Assembly (NCBI GenBank): GCA_022822085.1
Contig: JAJECK010000128.1
Location: 1-55,081 of the forward strand
Source: Candidatus Poribacteria bacterium
GTDB taxonomy: Bacteria > Poribacteria > WGA-4E > WGA-3G
Direction of reading: 5' to 3'
Length of the DNA stretch: 55,081 bases
Shown: positions 31,086 to 40,904 of the stretch, piece by piece
Layout of the letters: every line of letters begins with the position of its first letter
How positions within the stretch are numbered: position 1 is the first letter of the stretch
Made by a program: the position numbers and the translations under genes
The notes under the pieces: model-generated
Database searches by the model: none
What the model was told of the DNA's origin: nothing
Seen by the model: only the letters and a program-made list of their open reading frames with translations

Positions 31086-33503
31086 ATGATTAACGAACAT
31101 ACCCATACAGATGTTACCACAGTTGATGTGGAAGAAGAAAAACAAGTTGAGGATTCAACTGAAATAACACCTAATGAAGCGGATGAAACAGAAGTTGAGA
31201 GCAATGATAATGGATTCCACCCCGATGATCCTGAAACAGAACAGATGGAACCCGTAGATGAAGAAACTACAGACACAGATTCAGTAGGTGATCCACCCCA
31301 AGTTCCTGAATCTGCAGAAGACCCACCTACTGTTGATACACCAGAGGAAGAACCCGAAGAATCCACTGATGCTACCGAACCTGACAGTGATACCCCGGAA
31401 GTTGCATCCGAAACTGCCGCTACCGAGAGCGATACAACACAACCTGAAGTTATGTCTGAACCTGAACAGACTGCACAAACTGCCCAGGATGACAGTGAAA
31501 CATCAGACGAACAAACGGATGCAATGAGCCAAGAATCTCTTGAAGAAGCGTACGATAATTCACTCAAAGCGTTTACTGATGGAGAAATTGTTAAAGGTAA
31601 CGTCGTTGATGCCAGTCGTGATGAAGTTATGATTGATATCGGCTTTAAATCAGAAGGTTATATTCCAGCAGATGAATTCGATTCAGATGAGAACGGTTTG
31701 CCATCTGTTCAAGTTGGTGATGAAATTGATGTCTATATTGTACGACGTGAAGATTCAGAAGGACAAATTGTTCTATCAAAGAAAATAGCAGACCAGACCT
31801 TAGTTTGGGACGAAATTACCAAGGCTTTTGACAGTGGTTCACCAGTTGATGGTCAGATAACAGAAAAAATAAAAGGTGGGTTACAAGTCGCTGTCGGCAC
31901 TCTACGTGCTTTTTTACCCGCATCTCAAGTTGATTTGCGACCTACCCAAGACCTTGACCAATACATAGGCGAAACCTTCCCCATGAAAATCATCAGCCTC
32001 AATAAACGCCGTAACAACATTGTTCTGTCAAGACGTGCATGGCTTGAAGCTGAAATGGCTGAAAAGAAAGAGGAAGTCTTAAAAACACTTGAAGTAGGAC
32101 AACTTATTACCGGTGTAGTGAAAAACATTACGAATTTTGGAGCATTTGTTGACCTCGGCGGTGTTGATGGGTTACTACATAAAACCGATATGGCATGGAA
32201 ACGGGTTCACCATCCCTCCGAAATTGTCAATATTGATGATGAAATTGAGGTACAGGTCATTGCAATCGGTGAAGAAAACGACAAAATATCGTTAGGGTTA
32301 AAGCAGAAAACAAGTGATCCATGGGAAAACGTGGAAGAAAAATACATTATCGGTTCTAAGGTTTCTGGTACTGTCGTTAATATAGTCAATTACGGGGTTT
32401 TTGTCCAACTTGAAGAAGCCGTCGAAGGTTTAATCCATGTTTCAGAAATGGCATGGACACGCAGAAACGTCGCACCATCACGCATAGTTACCAAAGGTGA
32501 TGAAATTGAGGCCATCGTCCTTGAAATCTCAAAAGAAGAAAAACGGATTTCATTAGGAATAAAACAATTACAGCAAAATCCGTGGGAACTCTTGGAACAA
32601 AAGTATCCTGTTGGCACAAAGATTACAGGACGCATTCGCAACCTGACCAACTTTGGAGCATTTGTTGAAATAGAAGAAGGTATTGATGGATTAATCCATA
32701 CCTCCGACCTGTCTTGGACAGAACGAACATCTAATCCGCAAGAAATGTTGAAGGAAGGCGATGAGGTTGAGGTTGTTGTGCTACAAATTGATGCTTCCGA
32801 ACGGCGCGTTTCATTAGGATTAAAGCAGACACAGCCAGATCCTTGGGATGAAGTGCCTGAAAAATACAAGGTCGGTTCCGTTGTTCGTGGAAAAGTTGTC
32901 AATTTAACCAGTTTTGGAGCATTCACAAAACTTGAAGAAGGTATTGATGGATTAATCCATATTTCTGAGATCGCCGATCGACGGATTGAAAGACCAGAAG
33001 AGGTTGTCAAAGTCGGGGATGAATTGGATGTTAAAGTCATTAACCTTGATCCAAAGGGTAGGCGAATCGGTTTGAGTTTGAAAGCAGCGATTGCAGACCA
33101 GGAAAGAGCTTCTACACCTCCCGAAGATCGACAAGAAAGACCAAGACGCGACCGTCCGCGAAGAGAACGCGAACCAAGACGAACTAAGCCCGTTGAGCAA
33201 GAAGAAACCATTATGGGGGCCTTACTCAAGCAGGAAATGGGAAAAAGCAACGTTGAAAATATTATCAATTCTCAGGAAAATGAAAGTCCTGAAGTTCCTG
33301 AAGAAACTCCAGTTTCCGATGAAACCGAGAACGTTGAAGTTTCCGATGATACGACATCTGAAGACACTGAAAATGTTGAGGTTCCTGAAGAAACTCCGGT
33401 TTCTGAAGACACTGAAATTGTTGAAGTTCCTGAAGATACCGAAAATGCTGACGTTTCTGAAAACACTGATAATCCCGAAACCTCTGAGGAATCTAACGGT
33501 TAA
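31086..33503 (+). CDS. rpsA: 30S ribosomal protein S1
   Basis: 805 residues, much longer than the usual 390-560. Six S1 (OB-fold) repeats run from about residue 168 to 665. The first two are divergent (IVKGNVVDASRDEVMIDIGF, VDGQITEKIKGGLQVAV) and the last four regular (GxVxNITNFGAFVDL and its variants, each followed by DGLLHxxDMxW). S1 binds mRNA and helps load it on the 30S subunit. An acidic low-complexity extension of about 165 residues precedes the repeats. About 140 residues follow them: a basic Arg-rich patch (RPRRDRPRREREPRRTK), then acidic near-repeats of VEVPEETPVSEDTE. The start is set by an in-frame stop at 31065; AGG lies 8 bases upstream of the ATG. Confidence 0.93.
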   Translation: MINEHTHTDVTTVDVEEEKQVEDSTEITPNEADETEVESNDNGFHPDDPETEQMEPVDEETTDTDSVGDPPQVPESAEDPPTVDTPEEEPEESTDATEPDSDTPEVASETAATESDTTQPEVMSEPEQTAQTAQDDSETSDEQTDAMSQESLEEAYDNSLKAFTDGEIVKGNVVDASRDEVMIDIGFKSEGYIPADEFDSDENGLPSVQVGDEIDVYIVRREDSEGQIVLSKKIADQTLVWDEITKAFDSGSPVDGQITEKIKGGLQVAVGTLRAFLPASQVDLRPTQDLDQYIGETFPMKIISLNKRRNNIVLSRRAWLEAEMAEKKEEVLKTLEVGQLITGVVKNITNFGAFVDLGGVDGLLHKTDMAWKRVHHPSEIVNIDDEIEVQVIAIGEENDKISLGLKQKTSDPWENVEEKYIIGSKVSGTVVNIVNYGVFVQLEEAVEGLIHVSEMAWTRRNVAPSRIVTKGDEIEAIVLEISKEEKRISLGIKQLQQNPWELLEQKYPVGTKITGRIRNLTNFGAFVEIEEGIDGLIHTSDLSWTERTSNPQEMLKEGDEVEVVVLQIDASERRVSLGLKQTQPDPWDEVPEKYKVGSVVRGKVVNLTSFGAFTKLEEGIDGLIHISEIADRRIERPEEVVKVGDELDVKVINLDPKGRRIGLSLKAAIADQERASTPPEDRQERPRRDRPRREREPRRTKPVEQEETIMGALLKQEMGKSNVENIINSQENESPEVPEETPVSDETENVEVSDDTTSEDTENVEVPEETPVSEDTEIVEVPEDTENADVSENTDNPETSEESNG

Positions 33504-33580
33504 CGTTTTAGTTTGAGCATAACCTATCAATTCCATTGATTAGTTCACATCGTCCTATCCAGAATTATAGGTCACATCAA

Positions 33581-33622
33581 TTTAGGGCGGGTACTTTACT
33601 CGCCCATAGTGAAACCCCTAAA
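33581..33622 (+). promoter_or_regulatory. Structured leader element upstream of metK with two competing stems
   Basis: GGGCGGGTA (33585-33593) pairs with TACTCGCCC (33597-33605) around CTT: a 9-bp stem with one G-T pair. Alternatively TTTAGGG (33581-33587) pairs with CCCTAAA (33616-33622). The two stems share GGG at 33585-33587 and cannot form fully together. It lies 93 bases before the metK start, in front of a SAM-cycle gene cluster. I could not match it to SAM-I, SAM-II or other known SAM riboswitch cores. It could also simply be the rpsA 3' end. Confidence 0.4.
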
Positions 33623-33714
33623 AAACGATACACAAATAATTCAATCTATATGTTGAACATAAGATCGGTTTTTTATGATAGAGGAATTGAAGAGATGCTG
33701 ACAGGAGAGCAGAA

Positions 33715-34842
33715 TTGAGCCAAAATTTTTTGTTTTCGTCCGAATCGGTTACGGAAGGACATCCAGACAAAATCTCGGATCAGATATCCGACGCTATTCT
33801 GGATGCTATTCTAACTGACGATCCTTTTGGTAGAGTCGCATGTGAAACCCTTGTTACAACCGGACTCGTCATTATTGCTGGTGAAATTACTACAACAGCA
33901 ACGCCAAATTTACAAGAAATTGCACGAGAAGTCATCGCAGATATCGGATATACCGATGCCAATTACGGTTTTGATGCTGAACATAGTGCAATCTTAACCA
34001 CCATTGACAAACAATCTCCTGATATAGCAATGGGTGTCAATCCAGGCGGTGCTGGCGACCAAGGATTAATGTTCGGTTATGCATGCACAGAAACACCCGA
34101 ATTGATGCCGTTGCCCATCACTTTAGCACACCAATTAACCCACCGTTTGGCACAAGTCCGAAAACAAAATATACTTGATTTTATCCGCCCCGATGGAAAA
34201 TCCCAAGTCACAGTGGAATATATTGATAATAAACCTACACGTGTAAAAACTGTTGTCGTCTCATCGCAGCACGATCCTGATGTCGCAGATACAGAGCTAA
34301 GGGATGGAATAACCGAAGAAGTAATCAAGAAAGTTATTCCTCAAGAGTTGATGAGTCCTGATGTAGTTTACCACATTAACCCAACCGGCAGGTTTGTAAC
34401 AGGTGGTCCTCAGGGAGACGCAGGACTAACAGGGAGGAAAATTATCGTAGATACTTACGGCGGAATGGGACGGCATGGCGGTGGCGCACTCTCAGGAAAA
34501 GATCCAACAAAAGTTGATAGAAGTGCTGCATACGCTGCACGGCACGCTGCCAAAAACATTGTGGCTGCTGGGTTAGCAGAACGATGTGAAATCCAAATTG
34601 CTTATGCAATCGGACGAAAAGCCCCCGTATCAGTTATGGTTGATACATTTGGCACGGGGGATGATGAAATGGCATCTAAATTAGTCAATCAACATTTTGA
34701 TTTAACCCCAGAAGGTATCATTGATAGATTGGAACTACGTGAGCCGATATACAGAAACACGGCTGCTTATGGACACTTTGGACGGACTGAACAAGGCTTC
34801 ACATGGGAAAAAACAGATTATATTGAAAAATTGAAGGTGTAA
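33715..34842 (+). CDS. metK: S-adenosylmethionine synthetase
   Basis: 375 residues, normal length. Makes SAM from methionine and ATP. Signatures: [17 protein letters not shown] near the start (ATP/Mg binding), the [16 protein letters not shown] loop, and [25 protein letters not shown] (the P-loop-like [16 protein letters not shown] motif). The start is TTG at 33715, with AGGAG 7 bases upstream; no ATG is suitably placed. Its stop overlaps the ahcY start by one base (TAATG), so the two are translationally coupled. Confidence 0.97.
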   Translation: MSQNFLFSSESVTEGHPDKISDQISDAILDAILTDDPFGRVACETLVTTGLVIIAGEITTTATPNLQEIAREVIADIGYTDANYGFDAEHSAILTTIDKQSPDIAMGVNPGGAGDQGLMFGYACTETPELMPLPITLAHQLTHRLAQVRKQNILDFIRPDGKSQVTVEYIDNKPTRVKTVVVSSQHDPDVADTELRDGITEEVIKKVIPQELMSPDVVYHINPTGRFVTGGPQGDAGLTGRKIIVDTYGGMGRHGGGALSGKDPTKVDRSAAYAARHAAKNIVAAGLAERCEIQIAYAIGRKAPVSVMVDTFGTGDDEMASKLVNQHFDLTPEGIIDRLELREPIYRNTAAYGHFGRTEQGFTWEKTDYIEKLKV

Positions 34843-36113
34843 TGAGGATAATGGACTACGATATTAAAACAACAGACCTGGCGGATGTAGGAAAACAACG
34901 GATTGATTGGGCAAATCGGTTTATGCCAGTGCTGACATCAATTCGCGAACGTTTTGCAACCGAACAACCCTTGCAAGGAATTAAAGTTGCAGCATGTCTA
35001 CATGTAACAACAGAGACCGCAAATCTTATGCAGACATTAAAAGCTGGTGGGGCTGAATTAGCATTATGTGCGTCTAACCCACTCAGCACACAAGACGATG
35101 TCTCTGCATCTCTCGTTGTTAATGATGAAATCGCTGTGTTTGCTATTAACGGTGAAGATACTGAAACATACTATAAACATATCCACGCTGCACTTGCAAC
35201 GCAATCAAATATCACGATGGATGACGGGGCTGATCTGGTTTCACAACTACATTCAGAAGAGACAAACCCCGCACTCGTTGAACAAGTAATTGCGGGAACA
35301 GAAGAAACAACCACAGGTGTTATTAGACTCAAGAGCATGGCAGCAGAAGGTGTACTAAAATACCCGATTATCGCTGTAAATGATGCAAATACCAAACACT
35401 TTTTTGATAACCGATACGGTACCGGGCAAAGCACATTAGACGGTATCATTCGGGCAACAAACCTACTTATCGCAGGAACAACCGTTGTTGTCGCAGGATA
35501 CGGTTGGTGCGGTAGAGGTGTCGCAAGCCGTGCGCGCGGTTTAGGCGCAAATGTCATTGTAACGGAAGTAACTGCACTCAAAGCGTTAGAGGCAGTCATG
35601 GATGGATTCAGAGTGATGCCAATGCAGAAAGCAGTTCAAGAAGGCGACCTTGTGATAACACTAACGGGTGATATCCATGTTCTCCGCAAAGAACATTTTG
35701 AAGCAATGAAGGATGGTACCATCATCGCAAATTCCGGGCATTTCAATGTAGAAATAGACATACCTGCTCTTGAGGAACTTGCCGTAGAAAAATCCGTTGC
35801 ACGCGAATATGTAGAATCCTACACACTCGCTGATGGTCGTACACTTTATCTCATCGGAGAAGGACGTTTAGTTAACTTGGCTTCTGCAGAGGGACATCCC
35901 GCAAGCGTTATGGACATGAGTTTCGCGAATCAAGCATTATCTCTTGAATATATCGCCAAGAACCAGCAGAAACTTGAAAATCAGGTCTATGATGTTCCAG
36001 AAGCTATTGACGAAGAAGTAGCAAGATTGAAGTTAGCAGCCTTTGGTGTGGAAATTGACACATTAACAGAAGAACAAGAAAAATACCTCAATTCATGGGA
36101 AATGGGTACATAA
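34842..36113 (+). CDS. ahcY: S-adenosylhomocysteine hydrolase
   Basis: 423 residues, NAD-dependent; splits SAH into adenosine and homocysteine, relieving inhibition of methyltransferases. Visible blocks: [52 protein letters not shown], and the NAD-binding [19 protein letters not shown]. The C-terminus here is [14 protein letters not shown]; the family usually ends with a KxDHYRY that is absent, as in the shorter bacterial/archaeal type. Starts at 34842 (overlap with metK); an ATG at 34851 is also possible. Confidence 0.96.
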   Translation: MRIMDYDIKTTDLADVGKQRIDWANRFMPVLTSIRERFATEQPLQGIKVAACLHVTTETANLMQTLKAGGAELALCASNPLSTQDDVSASLVVNDEIAVFAINGEDTETYYKHIHAALATQSNITMDDGADLVSQLHSEETNPALVEQVIAGTEETTTGVIRLKSMAAEGVLKYPIIAVNDANTKHFFDNRYGTGQSTLDGIIRATNLLIAGTTVVVAGYGWCGRGVASRARGLGANVIVTEVTALKALEAVMDGFRVMPMQKAVQEGDLVITLTGDIHVLRKEHFEAMKDGTIIANSGHFNVEIDIPALEELAVEKSVAREYVESYTLADGRTLYLIGEGRLVNLASAEGHPASVMDMSFANQALSLEYIAKNQQKLENQVYDVPEAIDEEVARLKLAAFGVEIDTLTEEQEKYLNSWEMGT

Positions 36114-36140
36114 GTTAACTTATATACTCACAGAAAACCT

Positions 36141-36374
36141 ATGAAAAAGTACGAAATCTGGGAAAGCATAGTAATACTTCTCACCGCAATTGTATTGCTC
36201 CCCTTCTGGTTATCACGGACCGGTAAAGTCCAGTTCCATCCGACGATCTCCTCAATACTTGAGATTTTAGCATATCCGCTTTTGATCGTACTCATCGTTA
36301 TTCTTTTCCGTCGATTGCGCCGTATCATCAAAGCATTGCGCGAGAACAAAAACCGCCCTGGTATGTTTTCATAA
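36141..36374 (+). CDS. Small two-helix membrane protein in the SAM-cycle cluster
   Basis: 77 residues: helix 1 about 8-24 (SIVILLTAIVLLPFWL), helix 2 about 39-58 (ILEILAYPLLIVLIVILF), then a very basic tail (RRLRRIIKALRENKNR). Begins 27 bases after ahcY and ends 17 bases before the kinase start, so it is in the same transcript. Not recognised; the tight packing suggests it is really expressed. Confidence 0.6.
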   Translation: MKKYEIWESIVILLTAIVLLPFWLSRTGKVQFHPTISSILEILAYPLLIVLIVILFRRLRRIIKALRENKNRPGMFS

Positions 36375-36391
36375 TCCCACAGGAGTATTTG

Positions 36392-37297
36392 ATGAGTATT
36401 TTAATCGTTGGGACGATTACATTAGATACCGTTGAAACACCAACAAAAAAGGTTGAAGATGTCCTTGGGGGGTCTGGTGCCTATGCCGCAGTTGCCGCCA
36501 GTTTCTTTGGAAATCCTGTTCGTCTTGTCGGCGTTGTCGGTGAGGATTTCCCACACACATATACAGATTTCCTGCAAACACGAGGAATTGACTTGGAAGG
36601 GTTGACACGAGTTCAAGACGGTAAATCCTTTCGGTGGGGTGGCAAATACACCGATGACTTCAATATCCGGGACACCCTCTTTACAGAATTAAACGTTGTT
36701 GCAGATTTCCACCCTATTTTACCAGATTCCTACAAAGATACCTCATACCTCTTTTTAGCAAACGACCCACCCCAATTACAACTGAGCATTATTGAGCAAG
36801 TACCAAACCCGAAACTTGTTGTCTGTGATACGATGGATTTTTGGATAAATGCGGAACGAGAAGCATTAGATAAAACTATAGAACGCGTGGACATCCTTAT
36901 CCTGAACGACAGCGAAGCAAAGTTGCTAACTGGTGAATCTAATCTTCTAAAAGCAGCACAGGAAATCCTTCGTTATGGACCTAATCGGGTAATTATCAAA
37001 AAGGGAGAACATGGTGCAATAAGTATCACGGAATCTTCATTCTTTAGTGCCCCCGCATATCCACTTGAAAATGTTGTTGACCCCACAGGCGCAGGCGATA
37101 ATTTCGCTGGAGGATTTATGGGTTATCTTGCGTCGGTTGATAATATATCGGAAGGTTCAATCCGCAAGGCGATGATGTATGGTACAGTTATTGCTTCGTT
37201 TAACATTGAAGATTTCAGTATCAATCGGCAAAAGTCTGTACAGTTCAGTGAAATTGAAGCACGATACCGTGAACTTCAAAATGCTGTGCGATTTTAG
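36392..37297 (+). CDS. PfkB-family kinase, possibly adenosine kinase
   Basis: 301 residues from ATG 36392 (AGGAG upstream; TTG at 36389 is less likely). PfkB signature 1 region LGGSGAYAAVAASFFGNPVRLVG (split here) and signature 2 DPTGAGDNFAGGFMGY near 229-243 with the catalytic Asp. The substrate-lid segment SFRWGGKYTDDFNIRDTLFT and TELNVVADFHPILP-like residues are those I recall from bacterial PfkB proteins that neighbour SAH/MTA recycling genes. With metK and ahcY just upstream, phosphorylating the adenosine released by AhcY is the most economical role. That is inferred from context; ribokinase-like sugar phosphorylation is the alternative. Confidence 0.85.
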   Translation: MSILIVGTITLDTVETPTKKVEDVLGGSGAYAAVAASFFGNPVRLVGVVGEDFPHTYTDFLQTRGIDLEGLTRVQDGKSFRWGGKYTDDFNIRDTLFTELNVVADFHPILPDSYKDTSYLFLANDPPQLQLSIIEQVPNPKLVVCDTMDFWINAEREALDKTIERVDILILNDSEAKLLTGESNLLKAAQEILRYGPNRVIIKKGEHGAISITESSFFSAPAYPLENVVDPTGAGDNFAGGFMGYLASVDNISEGSIRKAMMYGTVIASFNIEDFSINRQKSVQFSEIEARYRELQNAVRF

Positions 37298-37403
37298 ATA
37301 TATTTAGCTAAGTGGGCATGATTATATTATCGGGACAAGTTAACACCATTTAGTCTCATAGGGACGATATGTTTATAGAAACCATTTCATCCCGCCCATC
37401 TTA

Positions 37404-37416
37404 GCCCCGTCGGGGC
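37404..37416. repeat. GC-rich palindrome GCCCCGTCGGGGC
   Basis: A 13-base palindrome followed by AAAATGTG, between the convergent kinase and DUF4325-like genes. It could form a small hairpin (GCCC/GGGC) and serve as a transcript boundary, or be another dispersed repeat. Only one copy is seen here. Confidence 0.4.
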
Positions 37417-37448
37417 AAAATGTGATAACACATTGAAACAGATTATTT

Positions 37449-37799
37449 CTAATCTCTAAGCACTTCCTGAATTACTCGGTTATATCTTTTAGGATCTTTA
37501 AAATACAACTTAGCATTGTCAACCACTCGTTTCAATAAAGCCAAGTCACTCTGTTCAATGTCTTCCACCGTCAACAGAGTACGAATCTTTTCTTCACTGA
37601 ATACACCATATAACTGAACAATTGCGGAATTAAGGAACGCTGCAGTCAGTGTAGTGACATTTTGAAATGATATTGTGGCTCTTTTGTCTGCATGAAGTGC
37701 AGTTACCACACGTTCATATACCTTCTGTCCATCACCAGAAGCAACGCAAAAAGGACTACCAACAACTTCAAATAGTGATATTCTAATCTCCTGCAGCAT
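37449..37799 (-). CDS. STAS-like DUF4325 family protein
   Basis: 116 residues. The central block TISFQNVTTLTAAFLNSAIVQLYG matches the D/ExFxNVxxxxxxFLNxAxxxLY core I associate with STAS-like DUF4325 proteins, often found with ATPases or as anti-sigma-type switches. The N-terminal part (SLFEVVGSPFCVASGDGQKVYERV) fits the preceding strand. No partner gene is adjacent; it stands between the SAM cluster and lpdA, transcribed leftward and possibly on its own. Role unknown. Confidence 0.65.
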   Translation of the reverse strand: MLQEIRISLFEVVGSPFCVASGDGQKVYERVVTALHADKRATISFQNVTTLTAAFLNSAIVQLYGVFSEEKIRTLLTVEDIEQSDLALLKRVVDNAKLYFKDPKRYNRVIQEVLRD

Positions 37800-37886
37800 G
37801 ACTATCTCTCCTGTGATGTTATTATTGCATGCATTTTATAAATCTAAACCTTTTTGAATGGGCAATTCTCTTTTTTAGAGATTAGG

Positions 37887-39263
37887 TTACAACACATGCA
37901 CTGCCCTACCATAAGCAGCCTCAGCAGACTCCATCACCATCTCCGACAAAGTCGGATGCGCATGCACAGTATGCGCAATATCCTCAGCAGACGCCCCCAA
38001 ACGAATCGCAACCGCCGCCTCATGAATTAACGTAGAAGCATGCACCCCCACAATATGAACGCCAAGAATATCACCACTATCCGCATCCGTGATAGTCTTC
38101 ACGAATCCATCCGCTTCTCCCATACCTAACGCCATACCGCTTGCACCATAAGGAAACCTACCCGTCTTTACCTCATATCCCTCATCAGTAGCCTCTTTTT
38201 CAGTCATACCCGCATGTCCAATTTCGGGCAAAGTGAAAACACACCACGGAATAACTTGATAGTCCATCTCGGTATTTTCACCGAGACAGTTCTGTGCTGC
38301 CACTTTCCCTTCAGCAGATGCCACATGTGCCAACAGATACCGACTTGCAACATCACCAACAGCGTAAACTCCAGCTACGTTTGTCTGCATCTGTTCATTC
38401 ACAACGATTTTGTCATTTTCTGTGCGGACTTCGATCTCTTCTAACCCAATTCCCTTTGAATTGTAACGCCTGCCGATAGAAACAAGCATCTTTTCTGCAG
38501 TGATATTTTCACCAGATTCAAGTACTGCCGTAACACCTTCATCCGATTTCTCTACACCAGTTATTTTCGCACCTGTCTGTATAGAGATACCTTTCCGCTT
38601 CATAAACAGTTGAATATGTCGAACAACCTGAACATCTTCGGTAGCCAAGATAGACGGTAGCAGTTCCAACACAGTCACTTTACAACCAAAAGCATTGAAG
38701 ATAGAAGCGAATTCACACCCAGAAACACCACCACCAACAATTAGAAGACTTTCAGGGAGTTCCGTAAGTTCAAGAATACCTGTCGTAGTCAGGACATCCG
38801 TTTCATCAATCTCAAAAACAGGTGGATCAGCAGGTTCAGACCCAGTAGCGATGATAACCTTTTTCACATTGACCTGTTCAGTTGTACCATCTGCTTTATT
38901 CACGGAAATTATCCTTTTATCGGAGAGTGTAGCTTCACCGTTTATAGTCCGTATTTTGTTGGCTTTCAAAAGCTGGCCGATCCCACCTGTCAACTTTTGA
39001 ATAACTTCTGCCTTATGTGTTAAAGCCTGCGAATAATCAACGGTGAGGTCTGGAATATGTAATGCAGGGGTATTTTCAACTTGCTCAGCAAGATGGGCAA
39101 TAGAAAAGAGGGTTTTCGTCGGAATACACCCCCTATTGAGACAAGTTCCACCCCACTCACCTTTTTCAATAAGACATACACTACCACCCAACTGTGCTGC
39201 TCTGATAGCAGCTACATAACCTCCCGGTCCCCCGCCAATTATTCCAACATCATACATAGTCAT
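37887..39263 (-). CDS. lpdA: Dihydrolipoyl dehydrogenase (E3)
   Basis: 458 residues. FAD-binding GGGPGGYVAAIRAAQ near the N-terminus, redox disulfide C41-L-N-R-G-C46, a second Rossmann motif GGGVSGCEFASIFNAFG, the FAD-site GVYAVGDVASRYLLAH, and the interface HAHPTLSEMVMESA with the catalytic His/Glu. Reoxidises dihydrolipoamide in 2-oxoacid dehydrogenase complexes or glycine cleavage. No E1/E2 or gcv genes are adjacent. GGAG 6-7 bases upstream supports the first ATG; a second is two codons in. Confidence 0.95.
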   Translation of the reverse strand: MTMYDVGIIGGGPGGYVAAIRAAQLGGSVCLIEKGEWGGTCLNRGCIPTKTLFSIAHLAEQVENTPALHIPDLTVDYSQALTHKAEVIQKLTGGIGQLLKANKIRTINGEATLSDKRIISVNKADGTTEQVNVKKVIIATGSEPADPPVFEIDETDVLTTTGILELTELPESLLIVGGGVSGCEFASIFNAFGCKVTVLELLPSILATEDVQVVRHIQLFMKRKGISIQTGAKITGVEKSDEGVTAVLESGENITAEKMLVSIGRRYNSKGIGLEEIEVRTENDKIVVNEQMQTNVAGVYAVGDVASRYLLAHVASAEGKVAAQNCLGENTEMDYQVIPWCVFTLPEIGHAGMTEKEATDEGYEVKTGRFPYGASGMALGMGEADGFVKTITDADSGDILGVHIVGVHASTLIHEAAVAIRLGASAEDIAHTVHAHPTLSEMVMESAEAAYGRAVHVL

Positions 39264-39583
39264 ATCTACTCCAATTTTTGAATGAATACAATTCTAACAC
39301 AACAAATTGGGGTTGTCAAGACAGAGCCATTCAGTTTCCATAGATAACAATATCTTCTATAGATGTAGAGATGGTATCCAAGCATGTTGCATAGTAGTAG
39401 GCACACGTCGAGGAATGCCAAAAAGCATTCAGACAGGTAATTTGGTGGGGCGTTATCTTGGAGTGTGATCGGCACGCGAAACGTGCTTGCTACCATGTAT
39501 ATTATAATTTATTCAAATTTCGTCCTCAAATTATTGAGATGTTACAGAAAACTGAATACATCTGGAAAGCAAACCAGTTATCA
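39264..39583. other. Intergenic region with short hairpin
   Basis: No gene seen. GGCACGCGAAACGTGCTT near 39471 contains a small GCACG/CGTGC stem. The surrounding GGTATCCAAGCATGTTGC resembles GGTATCCAAACTATTGTC near 41001, perhaps another decayed repeat. lpdA and the membrane-protein gene are divergent here. Confidence 0.35.
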
Positions 39584-39612
39584 TTGACAAGTCGATTAGA
39601 TAAACGTAAAAT
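39584..39612 (+). promoter_or_regulatory. Strong sigma70-like promoter for the membrane protein gene
   Basis: Perfect TTGACA (39584-39589), 17-base spacer, TAAAAT (39607-39612). The start codon is 30 bases further, with GAGGCG as ribosome binding site, giving a short leader. Confidence 0.6.
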
Positions 39613-39642
39613 GTAAACCAATATGTCTGAATTGAGGCGAAT

Positions 39643-40572
39643 ATGTCAATAGAAAATAGGGCTAAAACATATCCGAACCTTCGCACAATGAATTGGATAG
39701 AGATTATAGATAAAGCATTTCATCTTTATAGAAACTATTTTAGACTCTTTATCGCAATCGCTCTCATCTATTTTACAGTAGATTTATTACACAACAAGTT
39801 ATTCCAGTTGCTTTGGGAAAACAATCCTTACGGATTGGTAGAAAGACTTATCAGTGATCTAATTTCTGAATTAACAATCGGAGTGTTGGTGATCGCTACA
39901 AGTGAAATCTATTTCCAAAGACAGATTACAATTATAAACACCTTTCAACACTTTATAAATATCTATCCTCGCTATATCCTTAGTCTGTTTATCTTTTTGA
40001 TCCCTTTATTACTTCCGTTATTAATAGTATATACAATGGCGGAAATAAGATTTATTACAATCACACCGTTCATAATAGTTAGTGTGCTAATCTATATTGT
40101 AACCTTCTATTTTAGAATTAAGTGGTGTTTGTATGCACCCAGCATCGTCGTTGAAGGTAGTCAGAATATCAAACCGATCAGACGAAGCTGTGAACTTATC
40201 AGAAAAGCATGGTGGCGCGTGTGCGGAACAATCTTAACACTCAGTATACTGCTCCGGGCAATTAGTCTAATCTTTGTTGTCTCTTTTGTTCTATTGTTAG
40301 GTTCGTTTGGACTTATGGGAGAAGCTCCCTTGTTGGACATTTTAGAATATGTGCTAAGGTCTAATGTTGGATTCTACAGTGGCGATCCGCCACCTTTCGA
40401 TTCAAAGTCAACACCTTACGCAATCCTTATGACCTGGTATACAGTAATAGAAGTCCTTATCAAACCTTTATACGCAATCACTATCACGCTTATATATTTC
40501 AATCAGCGTGTTCGACGTGAAGGATTTGATATTGAAATGGCAGCATCACGAAGTGAAGTACTACACTTATGA
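39643..40572 (+). CDS. Polytopic membrane protein, unknown function
   Basis: 309 residues with about six membrane segments (starting near 33-52, 76-94, 114-135, 140-162, 200-226 and 262-286). The N-terminal TMNWIEIIDKAFHLYRNYFRLF and the central IKWCLYAPSIVVEGSQNIKPIRRSCELIRKAWWR resemble bacterial proteins that share the membrane domain of glycerophosphodiester phosphodiesterases (GlxRxAf-type), where the phrase 'P.ivvEg.g...Al.rS..L.rg.wwr' recurs. No catalytic domain. Strong promoter and a good ribosome binding site. Confidence 0.7.
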   Translation: MSIENRAKTYPNLRTMNWIEIIDKAFHLYRNYFRLFIAIALIYFTVDLLHNKLFQLLWENNPYGLVERLISDLISELTIGVLVIATSEIYFQRQITIINTFQHFINIYPRYILSLFIFLIPLLLPLLIVYTMAEIRFITITPFIIVSVLIYIVTFYFRIKWCLYAPSIVVEGSQNIKPIRRSCELIRKAWWRVCGTILTLSILLRAISLIFVVSFVLLLGSFGLMGEAPLLDILEYVLRSNVGFYSGDPPPFDSKSTPYAILMTWYTVIEVLIKPLYAITITLIYFNQRVRREGFDIEMAASRSEVLHL

Positions 40573-40904
40573 TAGAATAAAAACTGGTTAATATGAAATG
40601 CTGTGATAAGTATGTTACGCACTTCAGGAAACACAGAAATCGCATAAAACTGAATGCCTCCGGTGTCAAGCAATAAGGTGTCTCGCTATTCGCATTATAG
40701 GAGGGGTTTCCAACCCGATCATTGTTGTAAGGGCATGGAGTAGTTTCATAATCACTGACTATAGCGGATAACACAAAAGCACGCGTAAATAACACAGTAC
40801 ATCATGCATCCTACTCCAACAAAATAACAAAACACCGCGAAAAACTCTTAATCCGCGTAATCCGTGTAATCCACTAAAGCCGAGATTCAGAAACAAAATT
40901 ATTC
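40573..40904. other. Repeat-rich spacer upstream of gltB
   Basis: Contains the GGGTTTCCAACCC palindrome (40704-40716) also found at 30639, and a short tandem repeat AATCCGCGTAATCCGTGTAATCC (in pieces, near 40851-40873) with a 9-10 base period. No gene found. Confidence 0.5.

Noticed and set aside
31007-31093. Small upstream frame (GTG start, 28 codons) overlapping the rpsA start
   Set aside because: No ribosome binding site before the GTG; the AAGGAGG lies inside the frame. Left as part of the leader.
32390-33268. 292-codon open frame antisense to rpsA
   Set aside because: Shadow of a strongly biased coding region; Ser-rich low-complexity product and no ribosome binding site.
33581-33622. 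Assignment to a known SAM riboswitch class
   Set aside because: I could not find the conserved core of SAM-I, SAM-II, SAM-III or SAM/SAH types, so only an unnamed structured element is reported.
33536-33718. 60-codon frame between rpsA and metK
   Set aside because: Covers the structured leader, has no ribosome binding site and no recognisable product.
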